Of a stretch of DNA of 64,000 nucleotides, positions 32,726 through 40,945 are shown one piece after another. The stretch comes from VRUE01 sp963774405 (GTDB lineage Bacteria > Actinomycetota > Thermoleophilia > Solirubrobacterales > 70-9): the NCBI GenBank assembly GCA_963774405.1, contig CAVZEV010000005.1, positions 620,001-684,000 on the forward strand. Direction: 5' to 3'. The position numbers were made by a program, and so were the translations under genes. Below the pieces are notes generated by a model. The model saw nothing but the letters and a program-made list of their open reading frames with translations. It was not told the DNA's origin and made no database searches. Within the stretch, counting starts at the first letter, position 1. Each line of letters begins with the position of its first letter.

Positions 32726-34570
32726 GTGGAGGTAGCCGTCGACCAGCAGAAGGAGCAGCGGGGCAAGGGCCGCACCGGCACCCTGGAGAACCCGGAGACC
32801 TACCGCAACGTCCCCGGGCACATCATCCCGATCATCGAGCGCGAGTTCGACGACTTCGAAAACGAAGCCGAGACCTTCCTCGCCGGCCAGATCCCCGAGG
32901 ACGAGTTCATCGGCTTCCGCCTCAAACAGGGCGTCTACGGCCAGCGCCAGCCCGACGTGCAGATGGTTCGGGTCAAGCTTCCCTTCGGCGGCGTCACCCC
33001 GCAGCAGATGGAGGCCTTCGCCAGCGTGGTCGAGGAGTACGCGCCGCTGAACAAGGGCCACATCACGACCCGGCAGAACATCCAGATCCACCACATTCCG
33101 CTGCGCGACATGGAGTCGCTGCTGCGCGAGATCGCCGCGGCCGACCTCTCCTCGCGCGAGGGCTGCGGCAACACGGTGCGCAACGTCACCGGCGATCCCT
33201 GGGCCGGCGTCGCCCCCGACGAGATCTTCGATCCGACCCCCTACGCCGGCGCCTACGCCCGCTACTTCGTCCGCCACCCGACGACGCAGCTGATGCCGCG
33301 CAAGATCAAGACCGCCTTCAGCGGCTCCGACGAGGACCGCGCGATCACCGGCATCCACGACGTCGCCTTCCTCTCGCGCGAACGCGACGGGGTCAAGGGC
33401 TTCGAGGTCCGGGTCGGCGGCGGCACCTCGATCATGGCCCGCGTCGCGCCGACGCTCTACGACTTCGTCGAGGCCGACAACGGCGACTACCTCAAGGTCT
33501 CCGAGGCCGTGCTGCGCATCTTCGACCGCCAGGAGTGGCTGCGTGTCAACCGCGCCCGCGCCCGGATCAAGGTCCTGATCGACAAGATCGGCATCGACGC
33601 CTTCCGCGAGCAGGTCGACGCCGAGCTCGAGGGCGATTGGGTCGAGGAGCGCGACTTCAGCGCCGAGCTGGTCGAGCGGCTGCGCTTCGAGGACGACGAG
33701 CAGGCAGGCGCCCCGAAGGTGCCGCCGACCGCGGCCTCGCCCAACGGCGACCGCTCCCAGTTCGATCGCTTCGTCGAAGGCAACGTGCAACCGCAGCGCC
33801 AGGAGGGCTTCTCCGCGGTCGAGGTGAAGATCGAGCGCGGCGACCTCACCCCGGAGCAGTTCCGCGGCCTGGCCGCGATCATGCGCGAGTTCACCGGCGG
33901 CTACGCGCGCAGCACCGTGCAGCAGAACCTGGTCCTGCGCTGGGTCCGCGACGAGGCGCTGTACGACCTCTGGGTGCGGCTCGGCGAGCTCGGCCTCGAC
34001 GAGGCCGGCGCCGACGAGATCACCGACGTGGTCAGCTGTCCCGGCACCGACAGCTGCAAGATGGGCATCACCTCCTCGATGGGGCTGAACCGGGCGATCA
34101 AGGAGCGGCTCCAGGAGATGGAGATAACCGATGAGCTGACCCGCAAGATCCACATCAAGATGAGCGGCTGCCCGAACGGCTGCAGCCAGCACCACATCGC
34201 CAACATCGGCTTCTACGGCGCCTCGCTGAAGGTCGGCGAGCGCCAGGTCCCGGCCTACATCCCGCACATCGGCGGTCGCTACGAGGGCGGCGAGGTCATC
34301 TTCGGCACGCGGCTGAAGTCGCGCCTCCCCGCCAAGCGCGTGCCCGAGGCGGTCGAGCGCTGGGTGCGGATGTACGAGGCGGAGCGCTCCGGCCCGGGCG
34401 AGGAGTTCAACGACTTCGCCGAGCGGATCGGCGCCCAGCGCTTCGAAGCGGAGGTCAAGGAGCTGACGATGCCGGCCGAGTTCAGCCTCGAGACCATGCA
34501 GCAGTTCATCGACTGGAACCGGTCCAGCCCCTACAAGGTCGAGAGGGGCGAGGGCGAGTGCGCGATATGA
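32726..34570 (+). CDS. Ferredoxin-dependent sulfite (or nitrite) reductase
   Basis: Sirohaem/4Fe-4S enzyme of about 614 aa reducing sulfite to sulfide. Two ferrodoxin-like half-domains are visible, with HITTRQNIQIHHIPLRDMES, GCGNTVRNVTGDPWAG and GGYARSTVQQNLVLRWV. The cluster ligands are SCPGTDSCKMGIT and MSGCPNGCSQHHIANIGFYG (the Cys-x5-Cys and Cys-x3-Cys sets). The operon context (cysH, sat, cysC) favours sulfite over nitrite. It ends in ATGA with cysH. Gene names differ between lineages (sir, nirA, cysI), so none is given. Confidence 0.9.
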   Translation: MEVAVDQQKEQRGKGRTGTLENPETYRNVPGHIIPIIEREFDDFENEAETFLAGQIPEDEFIGFRLKQGVYGQRQPDVQMVRVKLPFGGVTPQQMEAFASVVEEYAPLNKGHITTRQNIQIHHIPLRDMESLLREIAAADLSSREGCGNTVRNVTGDPWAGVAPDEIFDPTPYAGAYARYFVRHPTTQLMPRKIKTAFSGSDEDRAITGIHDVAFLSRERDGVKGFEVRVGGGTSIMARVAPTLYDFVEADNGDYLKVSEAVLRIFDRQEWLRVNRARARIKVLIDKIGIDAFREQVDAELEGDWVEERDFSAELVERLRFEDDEQAGAPKVPPTAASPNGDRSQFDRFVEGNVQPQRQEGFSAVEVKIERGDLTPEQFRGLAAIMREFTGGYARSTVQQNLVLRWVRDEALYDLWVRLGELGLDEAGADEITDVVSCPGTDSCKMGITSSMGLNRAIKERLQEMEITDELTRKIHIKMSGCPNGCSQHHIANIGFYGASLKVGERQVPAYIPHIGGRYEGGEVIFGTRLKSRLPAKRVPEAVERWVRMYEAERSGPGEEFNDFAERIGAQRFEAEVKELTMPAEFSLETMQQFIDWNRSSPYKVERGEGECAI

Positions 34571-35265
34571 ACCCGGTCGCCGCGCCAACGCCGATCTCCG
34601 ACCCGGAGGCGATCGCCGCCGAGCTCGAGGATCGCTCCGCCGAGCAGACGATCGAGTGGATGTTCGAGACCTTCGGCGAGAGCCACTACATCGCCTGCTC
34701 GTTCCAGAAAACCAGCTCGGTGACCGCGCACCTGGCCAGCAAGGTCAACCCGAACGCGCGCTTCTTCTACCTCGACACCGACGTGCTCTTCCCGCAGACA
34801 TATGAGACGCGCGACCGCCTCGCCGAGTCGCTGGGGGTCGAGTTCGACCGCTACCACAACCTGACCCTGGCCGAGCAGGCCGCTCAGCACGGCGACGAGC
34901 TCTGGAACCGCGACCCCGACGCCTGCTGCGGATTGCGCAAGGTCGAGCCGATGCGCCGGGCGCTCTCTTCCGTAGACTGCTGGCTCGCCGGCGTCCGCCG
35001 CGAGGACTCAGCCAGCCGCGCCAACACCCCGAAGTTCGGCTGGGACAAGCGCTTTGAGCTCTGGAAGCTCAACCCGCTCGCGGATTGGACCGAGCGCGAC
35101 GTCTGGAACTACATCCATGAGCACGACCTCCCGTACAACCCGCTCCACGATCAGGGCTACCCCTCGATCGGCTGCACGCACTGCACCAAGCCGGTCGGCG
35201 TCGGCGGTTCGCCCCGCGACGGCCGCTGGGCGGGTCTCGAAAAGACCGAGTGCGGGATCAACTAG
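34567..35265 (+). CDS. cysH: APS/PAPS reductase, 4Fe-4S type
   Basis: Reduces adenylyl sulfate (APS) or PAPS to sulfite. The N-terminal IACSFQKTSSV binds the nucleotide, LDTDVLFPQTYE matches the family, and paired cysteines CCGLRK (about 118-119) and GCTHCTKP (about 203-206) bind a 4Fe-4S cluster, indicating the APS-type enzyme typical of actinobacteria. The catalytic cysteine is in the C-terminal KTECGIN. ATG 34567 overlaps the sulfite reductase TGA; an upstream GTG at 34558 is also in frame. Here cysC may make PAPS for other uses. Confidence 0.92.
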   Translation: MNPVAAPTPISDPEAIAAELEDRSAEQTIEWMFETFGESHYIACSFQKTSSVTAHLASKVNPNARFFYLDTDVLFPQTYETRDRLAESLGVEFDRYHNLTLAEQAAQHGDELWNRDPDACCGLRKVEPMRRALSSVDCWLAGVRREDSASRANTPKFGWDKRFELWKLNPLADWTERDVWNYIHEHDLPYNPLHDQGYPSIGCTHCTKPVGVGGSPRDGRWAGLEKTECGIN

Positions 35266-35331
35266 CGGCGCCACGCGCCCGCGATAACCCCTTCGTATCC
35301 CTTCCCCCGACCGATTGGTGAGATTCAACGC

Positions 35332-36408
35332 ATGAGCGAGACGATGACTGAGCTTTCCCTGACACTTGACGAGCGCCACACCGCCGACTTCGAGATGATC
35401 GGCAACGGCGGCTTCGCGCCGCTGACCGGCTTCCAGGGCTCCGCCGACTGGGAGCGCGTCTGCTCCGAGATGCGGACCACGGACGGTGATTACTGGCCGA
35501 TCCCGATCACCCTGGCCTCCGACCTCGAGTGCGAGGTCGGCGACACGGTCGCCCTCTCCAGCGACGAAGGCAAGCCGCTGGGCCGGCTCAAGGTGGAGGA
35601 GATCTGGGAGCGCGACGCCAAGCGCGAGGCCGAGCAGGTCTACGGCACCACCGACGAGGACCATCCCGGGGTCGCGGCGATCTACGCCGAGGGCAACCGG
35701 ATGCTGGCCGGGCCGATCGAGGTCGATGCGCTGCCCGATCACGAGGAGGCCTTCATGCGCCGCTACAAGACGGCGGCCGAGCACAAGGCCGACTTCGAGG
35801 CGCGCGGCTGGAAGAAGATCGTCGCCTTCCAGACCCGCAACCCGATCCACCGCGCCCACGAGTACCTGACCAAGGCGGCGCTGGAGACCTGCGACGGGCT
35901 CTTCATCCACCCGCTGATCGGCAAGACCAAGGCCGGCGACATCCCCGCCGACGTGCGGATGCGCTGCTACGAGGTGCTGATGGAGAACTACTACCCCAAC
36001 GACCGGGTGGTGCTGGGCGTGAAGCCGGCGAAGATGCACTACGCCGGCCCGCGCGAGGCGGTCCTGCACGCGATCGTCCGCCGCAACTACGGCGCCACCC
36101 ACTTCATCGTCGGCCGCGACCACGCCGGCGCCGGGGACTACTACGGCACCTACGACGCGCAGAAGATCTTCGATGAGATCGACATCGACGAGCTCGGCAT
36201 CGAGCCGCTGATGTTCGAGCACACCTTCTGGTGCAACGAGTGCGAGGGGCTTGCCTCGAACAAGACCTGCCCGCATGACCAAGAGGCGCGCCTCTTCCTC
36301 TCCGGAACCAAGGTCCGCGAAATGCTCGGCAACGGCGAAAGGCCGCCGCACGAGTTCTCGCGTGACGAGGTCGCCGACATCCTGATCGACGCTTACAAGG
36401 AGGACTGA
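35332..36408 (+). CDS. sat: Sulfate adenylyltransferase (ATP sulfurylase, Sat type)
   Basis: Activates sulfate to APS. FQTRNPIHRAHEYLTKAALE holds the HxxH-like nucleotide motif, and IVGRDHAGAGDYYGTYDAQK is the strongly conserved GRDHAG block. The C-terminus carries CNECEGLASNKTCPHD, a cysteine-rich zinc-binding insertion seen in some bacterial Sat proteins, and LSGTKVREMLGNGERPPHEF. At 358 aa it is the single-chain Sat, not CysDN. It begins after a 66-bp gap and is followed by cysC after 6 bp. Confidence 0.95.
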   Translation: MSETMTELSLTLDERHTADFEMIGNGGFAPLTGFQGSADWERVCSEMRTTDGDYWPIPITLASDLECEVGDTVALSSDEGKPLGRLKVEEIWERDAKREAEQVYGTTDEDHPGVAAIYAEGNRMLAGPIEVDALPDHEEAFMRRYKTAAEHKADFEARGWKKIVAFQTRNPIHRAHEYLTKAALETCDGLFIHPLIGKTKAGDIPADVRMRCYEVLMENYYPNDRVVLGVKPAKMHYAGPREAVLHAIVRRNYGATHFIVGRDHAGAGDYYGTYDAQKIFDEIDIDELGIEPLMFEHTFWCNECEGLASNKTCPHDQEARLFLSGTKVREMLGNGERPPHEFSRDEVADILIDAYKED

Positions 36409-36414
36409 ACGAGC

Positions 36415-36969
36415 ATGGCTGGCGAGAAGGGCTTCACCCTCTGGTTCACCGGGTTGTCCGGGGCCGGAAAGACGACGATTTCACGACTGCTGGAGGGCCA
36501 CCTGCGCGAGCGCGGCTCGAAGCTGGAGATCCTCGACGGCGACGTCGTGCGCGAGAACCTCTCCAAGGGCCTCGGCTTTTCCAAGGAGGACCGCGACACC
36601 AACATCCGCCGCATCGCCTTCGTCGCCGATCTGCTCTCCCGCAACGGCGTGCCGGTGATCACCGCGGCGATCTCCCCCTACGCGGAGATCCGCAAGGAGG
36701 CGCGCGAGCTGATGGGCGATCGCTTCATCGAGGTCTACGTCAAGGCCTCGGTCGACACCTGCGCCGAGCGCGACGTCAAGGGGCTCTACGCCAAGGCGTT
36801 CGCGGGCGAGATCAAGGAATTCACCGGCGTCAGCGATCCCTATGAGATCCCCGAGAACCCGGACTGGGTCTGCGACACGGAGAACGAGAGCCCGGAGGAG
36901 TCGGCGGAGAAGCTGCTGGCTTACCTCGAGTCGCGGGAGCTGATCCCGGGCGCTGCGGTTACCGCTTAG
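36415..36969 (+). CDS. cysC: Adenylylsulfate (APS) kinase
   Basis: Phosphorylates APS to PAPS. P-loop GLSGAGKTTISRLLEG at about residues 13-28, DGDVVRENLSKGLGFSKEDR (the DGD motif), and NIRRIAFVADLLSRNGVPVI with FIEVYVKASVDTCAERDVKG are all characteristic. At 184 aa it is full length. Last gene of the sulfate operon, 6 bp after sat. Element P3 lies just downstream. Confidence 0.95.
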   Translation: MAGEKGFTLWFTGLSGAGKTTISRLLEGHLRERGSKLEILDGDVVRENLSKGLGFSKEDRDTNIRRIAFVADLLSRNGVPVITAAISPYAEIRKEARELMGDRFIEVYVKASVDTCAERDVKGLYAKAFAGEIKEFTGVSDPYEIPENPDWVCDTENESPEESAEKLLAYLESRELIPGAAVTA

Positions 36970-36983
36970 GGCTCTGAGCGGGG

Positions 36984-37060
36984 GGAGGGGAAGGAACCCC
37001 TCCCCAAACGAGCGGCCGGAGGCCGCTCTTGAGTGTTTGTGGAGGGGTTCCTTCCCCTCC
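36984..37060. repeat. Two-tier palindromic element P3
   Basis: 20-bp perfect arms (GGAGGGGAAGGAACCCCTCC at 36984-37003 against 37041-37060), further AAAC/GTTT pairing, and an inner 8-bp hairpin GAGCGGCC-GGA-GGCCGCTC (37010-37028). It lies between cysC and the convergent PHP gene and could serve as a bidirectional terminator. Same inner sequence as P2. Confidence 0.88.
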
Positions 37061-37134
37061 ACTCAGGGTCCCTGGCGGTACCCGGCGCGCGAGTAACTCC
37101 CGCGACTCCAGGGCCCCCCGAGATGCGTGCCCTG

Positions 37135-37181
37135 TTCCGGTGCGCTTTATCCCCGAATAGCGGGGGAAAGGCGCACCGGAA
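37135..37181. repeat. Palindromic element P4 (family with P5)
   Basis: TTCCGGTGCGCTTTATCCCC starts the left arm and GGCGCACCGGAA ends the right arm, forming an imperfect inverted repeat of about 20 bp per arm. The same left-arm 19 bases and right-arm 12 bases recur at 48254-48300. Located 20 bp beyond the end of the PHP gene. Confidence 0.85.
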
Positions 37182-37201
37182 GCGGCTCGGCGGGCTGCTC
37201 G

Positions 37202-38011
37202 CTACGGCTTGGGTGGGACTTGGGGCTCTGCCAGGCCGTAGGTGTTGTAGTCGCCGAACTTCGAGAACGTCTTGTGCGTTGGGCCGTGAAAGTCGGAGGA
37301 GGCGGTGGGGATTAGGTTGAGCTCGTCGCAGAGGGAGAGGAGGTGTTCTGTTTGCTCCTGGGTGTGGGGGGGATAGAAGGCCTCTACGCCGTCGGGTTCT
37401 AGGGAGCGGACCAGGCCGTCTACCTCGTCGGGGTTCTCGATGTCCCAGTAGGGGTGGGCAATGACGGCGGTGCCGCCGGCCTCGTGGATCAGGGCGATTG
37501 CCTGCTCTGCGGTGGGCCAGCGGCGGGGGACGAAGGCCTTGGCGCCGGGGACGAGGTACTCCTCGAAGAAGGGGCCGAGGTCGCCGCTCGCTCCGGCGGC
37601 TCGGGCAATGTGCGGCCGGCCGATCGAGAGGGCGTCGCCGGCCTCCTTGATCGCGTCCTCGAGCTTGATTTCGAAGCCCCATTTGCGCAGCCGTTCGATG
37701 ATCTCCTCGGCCCGGTTGACGCGCTCGCGCTGCGCCCGTTCGCAGGCGGGCGTGATCGTCTCCAGGTCGACCCAGTAGCCGCAGATGTGCAGGTCTTCGG
37801 CGTACTCGTGCACGCAGGACATCTCGATCGCCGGCACCAGCTCGATCCCAAACCCCTTGGCCGCCTCCGCAGCCTCCCCGACCCCCGCCACGGCATCATG
37901 GTCCGTGAGGGCCAGCGTCGTAACGCCCGCCTCCCAGGCCTGGGCCACCACTTCTCCCGGCGCCAGCTGGCCATCGGAGACTGTGGAGTGCGACTGGAGC
38001 TCGATCAACAT
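37202..38011 (-). CDS. PHP-domain metal-dependent phosphoesterase
   Basis: Polymerase-and-histidinol-phosphatase fold. Motifs: LQSHSTVSDGQLAPGEVV (motif I His pair), LTDHDAVAGV, IEMSCVHEYAEDLHICGY and, at the C-terminus, IAHPYWDI and SSDFHGPTHKTFSKFG. At 269 aa it resembles the YciV/3',5'-nucleotide phosphatase group. Substrate (nucleotide or histidinol phosphate-like) is inference. Its start faces the Fic gene across a 100-bp region with four CCGAACAA-type sites. Confidence 0.88.
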   Translation of the reverse strand: MLIELQSHSTVSDGQLAPGEVVAQAWEAGVTTLALTDHDAVAGVGEAAEAAKGFGIELVPAIEMSCVHEYAEDLHICGYWVDLETITPACERAQRERVNRAEEIIERLRKWGFEIKLEDAIKEAGDALSIGRPHIARAAGASGDLGPFFEEYLVPGAKAFVPRRWPTAEQAIALIHEAGGTAVIAHPYWDIENPDEVDGLVRSLEPDGVEAFYPPHTQEQTEHLLSLCDELNLIPTASSDFHGPTHKTFSKFGDYNTYGLAEPQVPPKP

Positions 38012-38128
38012 GGAGTCGGCACCCTAACCATCGGGCCGTCGGAAATGTGTTCGGAACAATTATTTTTCGATCAGCCGAACAAACTCCATAGTTGTTCGGT
38101 ACAATTAATATGTGGTTCAACCGAACAA
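38012..38128. promoter_or_regulatory. Divergent region with four TTGTTCGG/CCGAACAA half-sites
   Basis: Half-sites: TGTTCGG (38048-38054), CCGAACAA (38075-38082), TTGTTCGG (38092-38099) and CCGAACAA (38121-38128), alternating in orientation, so they form two widely spaced inverted pairs. The first and third are each followed by a similar A-rich stretch (AACAATTA/TACAATTA). The last site is inside the first codons of the Fic gene (Gln-Pro-Asn-Lys). The AT-rich block contrasts with surrounding DNA, consistent with operators for a regulator of the Fic gene. Confidence 0.65.
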
Positions 38129-39143
38129 AATCATCGCAACGCGTCGGGGCCGGCCGTCGCGCGCAGACATCTACAACCGGCTGGAGGTCCAGATCGGGGA
38201 GCTGCGCGAGAAGCTGGGCGGGTTGCCCTCGCCGGAGGAGGCCGAGGGCATCTGGCGGGGCATCTGGCTCGAGGAGGCCCATCACTCGACCGCGATCGAG
38301 GGCAACACCCTGGTGCTCAAACAGGTCGAGCAGCTGCTTGCCGAGGGTCGGGCCGTGGGCAACAAGGAGTTGAGCGAATACCTCGAGGTGCGCGGGTACG
38401 CGGACGCGGCGGACTGGGTCTACGGCCATGGGATTCAGCCGGGGGACTGGACGAGCGGCAAGCCGATCACCCTGGCCGAGGTGCGCCAGGTCCACACTCT
38501 CGCGATGACGCCGGTGTGGGATGTGGCGCCGCACCCTCAGGCGACGCCACGGGAGCGCCCGGGCTCTTTTCGCGAGCACGACATCGAGCCGTTTCCCGGC
38601 GGGATGCGCCCACCGGACTGGACCGAGGTGCCGGTGCTGATCCGGGATTGGATCAGCGACGCGCAGGCCCTGCGCAAGGCAGATGAGGCCTCGATCGCCG
38701 AAGCGCTGGCGGACCTCCACGCGCGCTTTGAGCAGGTCCACCCCTTCCTCGACGGCAACGGCCGAACGGGCCGGCTGCTGCTCAACCTGCTGCTGGTTCG
38801 CCTCGGCTACCCCCCGGCGATCATCTACAAGGGAGATCGCTCCAGGTATCTGGCCGCCCTGCGCCGGGCCGACGACGGAGACCCTGGGCCGCTCGGCGAG
38901 TTCCTGGCGCGGGCGATCCTCGACAACCTCTACAAGTTCATAGTCCCCGCAATTGCCGGCCCGGCGCGGCTGGTGCCGCTGCCGGCGCTGGCGACCGACA
39001 CCCTTTCGGCCAACGCGCTTCGCGTCGCCGCGGTCCGCGGTCGGCTCAAGGCCGCCAAGGCATCGGACGGCACCTGGCGCAGTTCATCGGCTTGGGTCGA
39101 TGAGTACGTCGCCAGTCGCTACAAGCGCCCCCTGTCTGGCTAG
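38112..39143 (+). CDS. Fic-domain AMPylase/nucleotidyl-transferase (class II-like)
   Basis: The Fic core HPFLDGNGRTGR at 209-220 matches HPFxxGNGRxxR and so should be active in transferring AMP or another nucleoside phosphate to a protein hydroxyl. An inhibitory helix (S/T)xxxE(G/N) is present N-terminally as HSTAIEGN, Ser59-Glu63-Gly64, the class II arrangement. A C-terminal winged-helix-like region (about 290-343) follows. GTG 38112 is the start. No separate antitoxin gene lies upstream or downstream. Targets unknown. Confidence 0.9.
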   Translation: MVQPNKIIATRRGRPSRADIYNRLEVQIGELREKLGGLPSPEEAEGIWRGIWLEEAHHSTAIEGNTLVLKQVEQLLAEGRAVGNKELSEYLEVRGYADAADWVYGHGIQPGDWTSGKPITLAEVRQVHTLAMTPVWDVAPHPQATPRERPGSFREHDIEPFPGGMRPPDWTEVPVLIRDWISDAQALRKADEASIAEALADLHARFEQVHPFLDGNGRTGRLLLNLLLVRLGYPPAIIYKGDRSRYLAALRRADDGDPGPLGEFLARAILDNLYKFIVPAIAGPARLVPLPALATDTLSANALRVAAVRGRLKAAKASDGTWRSSSAWVDEYVASRYKRPLSG

Positions 39144-39154
39144 ACTGCGCCGCC

Positions 39155-40921
39155 GTGTTCCAGAAAGTTCTAATCGCCAACCGCGGCGAGATCGCCATCC
39201 GCGTCGCCCGAACCCTGAAGGAGATGGGCATCGGCTCGGTCGCCGTCTACTCGGAGATCGACCGCGACGCGCCGCATGTGCGCGAGGCCGACGAGGCCTT
39301 CCTGATCGGTCCCGCGGTGCCCGCGGAGAGCTATCTCAACATTCCGAAGATCATCGAGACGGCGAAGGAAGCCGGGGCCGAAGGGATCCACCCCGGCTAC
39401 GGCTTCCTTGCCGAGAACGCCGAGATGGCGCGCGCCTGCGACGAGGCCGGGATCACCTGGATCGGCCCGCCGCCGGAGGCGATCGATGCGATGGGCTCGA
39501 AGACCAAGGCGCGCGAGATCATGGAGCAGGCCGGGGTGCCGATCGTGCCCGGCTCGACCGAGGTAGCCAAGGACCTCGACGAGGCCCGCAAGCAGGCCGA
39601 GGAAGCCGGCTACCCGGTCGCCTGCAAGGCGGCGGGCGGCGGCGGCGGCAAGGGCTTCCGCGTGGCGATGACGCCCGACGATCTGCAGGAGGCCTTCGAG
39701 GGCTCCGCCCGCGAAGGCGAGAAGTTCTTCTCCGACGACCGCGTCTACATCGAGCGCTACCTCGAGGACCCGCGCCACGTCGAGGTCCAGGTGCTGGCCG
39801 ACGGGCACGGCAACGTGATCCACCTCGGCGAGCGCGACTGCTCGATTCAGCGCCGCCACCAGAAGGTGATCGAGGAGGCCCCGGGCCCGCACGTCGACGA
39901 GGAGATGCGGGCGCGGATCGGCAAGATCGCCACCGACGCGGCCGCCGCGGTCGGCTACCGCGGCGCCGGCACGATCGAGGGCATGCAGGTCGGCGAGGAG
40001 TACTTCTTCCTCGAGATGAACACCCGCGTCCAGGTCGAGCACTGCGTGACCGAGATGATCAGCGGCGTCGACATCGTCCGCGAGCAGATCCTGATCGCCG
40101 CCGGCGAGCCGCTCTCGATCGCCCAGGGCGAGGTCGAGCTGCGTGGCTGGTCGATCGAGTGCCGGATCAACGCCGAGGCCGCGCACAAGAAGTTCGCCCC
40201 CGCCCCGGGCCCGATCGGCGAGTCCTACCGCGAGCCCTCCGGCCCCGGCGTCCGCGTCGACTCCGGCGTCGAGGGCGGCTCCGAGGTGACGCCGATGTAC
40301 GACCCGATGGTGGCCAAGCTGATCGTCTGGGACGTCGACCGCGAGAAGGCGACCCGGCGCATGCTGCGGGCCCTCTCCGAATACGACTCCGGCGGCCTGA
40401 CCACGCTGATCCCCTTCCACGAAGCGATCCTCGCCACCGAGCAGTGGGCCAGGGGCGAGACCTGCCGCGACCTGATGGAGGACAACGAGTGGCTCAAGTC
40501 GACCGCTCCGGCCGACCCGAAGCCCCCCGAGCCCGCCGAGGACGGCGGCGAGATCGTCAGCCGCGACTACAAGGTCGAGGTCTCGGGCAAGCTCTTCGAC
40601 GTCAAGGTGATCGGCGAGGCCGCTGTCGGCGGCGCCGCGGCTCCGGCCGCGGGCGGCAAGAAACCGCCGAAACGCGAGCGCAAGGCGGGCGGCGGCGGCG
40701 GTGCCTCGAGCGAGTCGCTGCCCTCGCCGCTGCAGGGCACCGTCTTCAAAGTCGCCGTCGAGCAGGGCGCCGAGGTCGCCGAGGGCGACCTGATCTGCGT
40801 GATCGAGGCGATGAAGATGGAGAACGAGATCGCCGCCCACCGCGCCGGCAAGGTCGAGGAGCTGAAGATCGCCGAGGGCGATTCGGTCTCCAGCGGCGAC
40901 GTGCTCGCGGTCATCAAGTAG
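39155..40921 (+). CDS. accA3: Acyl-CoA carboxylase alpha chain (biotin carboxylase + biotin carrier)
   Basis: Carboxylates biotin with ATP and bicarbonate and carries it to the carboxyltransferase for malonyl- or propionyl-CoA synthesis. The biotin carboxylase domain starts FQKVLIANRGEIAIRVARTL; ATP-grasp segments CKAAGGGGGKGFRVA, YIERYLEDPRHVEVQVLADG, EMNTRVQVEHCVTEM and ARINAE-like CRINAEAA follow. The C-terminal carrier has EAMKMENEI with the biotinylated Lys554. At 588 aa it is the usual actinobacterial AccA/AccA3. GTG start. The beta subunit is not in this window; the symbol is by analogy. Confidence 0.93.
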   Translation: MFQKVLIANRGEIAIRVARTLKEMGIGSVAVYSEIDRDAPHVREADEAFLIGPAVPAESYLNIPKIIETAKEAGAEGIHPGYGFLAENAEMARACDEAGITWIGPPPEAIDAMGSKTKAREIMEQAGVPIVPGSTEVAKDLDEARKQAEEAGYPVACKAAGGGGGKGFRVAMTPDDLQEAFEGSAREGEKFFSDDRVYIERYLEDPRHVEVQVLADGHGNVIHLGERDCSIQRRHQKVIEEAPGPHVDEEMRARIGKIATDAAAAVGYRGAGTIEGMQVGEEYFFLEMNTRVQVEHCVTEMISGVDIVREQILIAAGEPLSIAQGEVELRGWSIECRINAEAAHKKFAPAPGPIGESYREPSGPGVRVDSGVEGGSEVTPMYDPMVAKLIVWDVDREKATRRMLRALSEYDSGGLTTLIPFHEAILATEQWARGETCRDLMEDNEWLKSTAPADPKPPEPAEDGGEIVSRDYKVEVSGKLFDVKVIGEAAVGGAAAPAAGGKKPPKRERKAGGGGGASSESLPSPLQGTVFKVAVEQGAEVAEGDLICVIEAMKMENEIAAHRAGKVEELKIAEGDSVSSGDVLAVIK

Positions 40922-40945
40922 ACGCCCGCCGCCGCCCGACGGGGC

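Noticed and set aside
37135..37181. Repeat elements P1-P5 as CRISPR repeats
   Set aside because: They are isolated, not in regularly spaced arrays, and no cas genes occur in the window.
39170..40840. Long open antisense frames opposite the carboxylase alpha chain, sulfite reductase and helicase genes
   Set aside because: They are by-products of high GC third positions. The plus-strand genes show family motifs throughout; the antisense translations show none.
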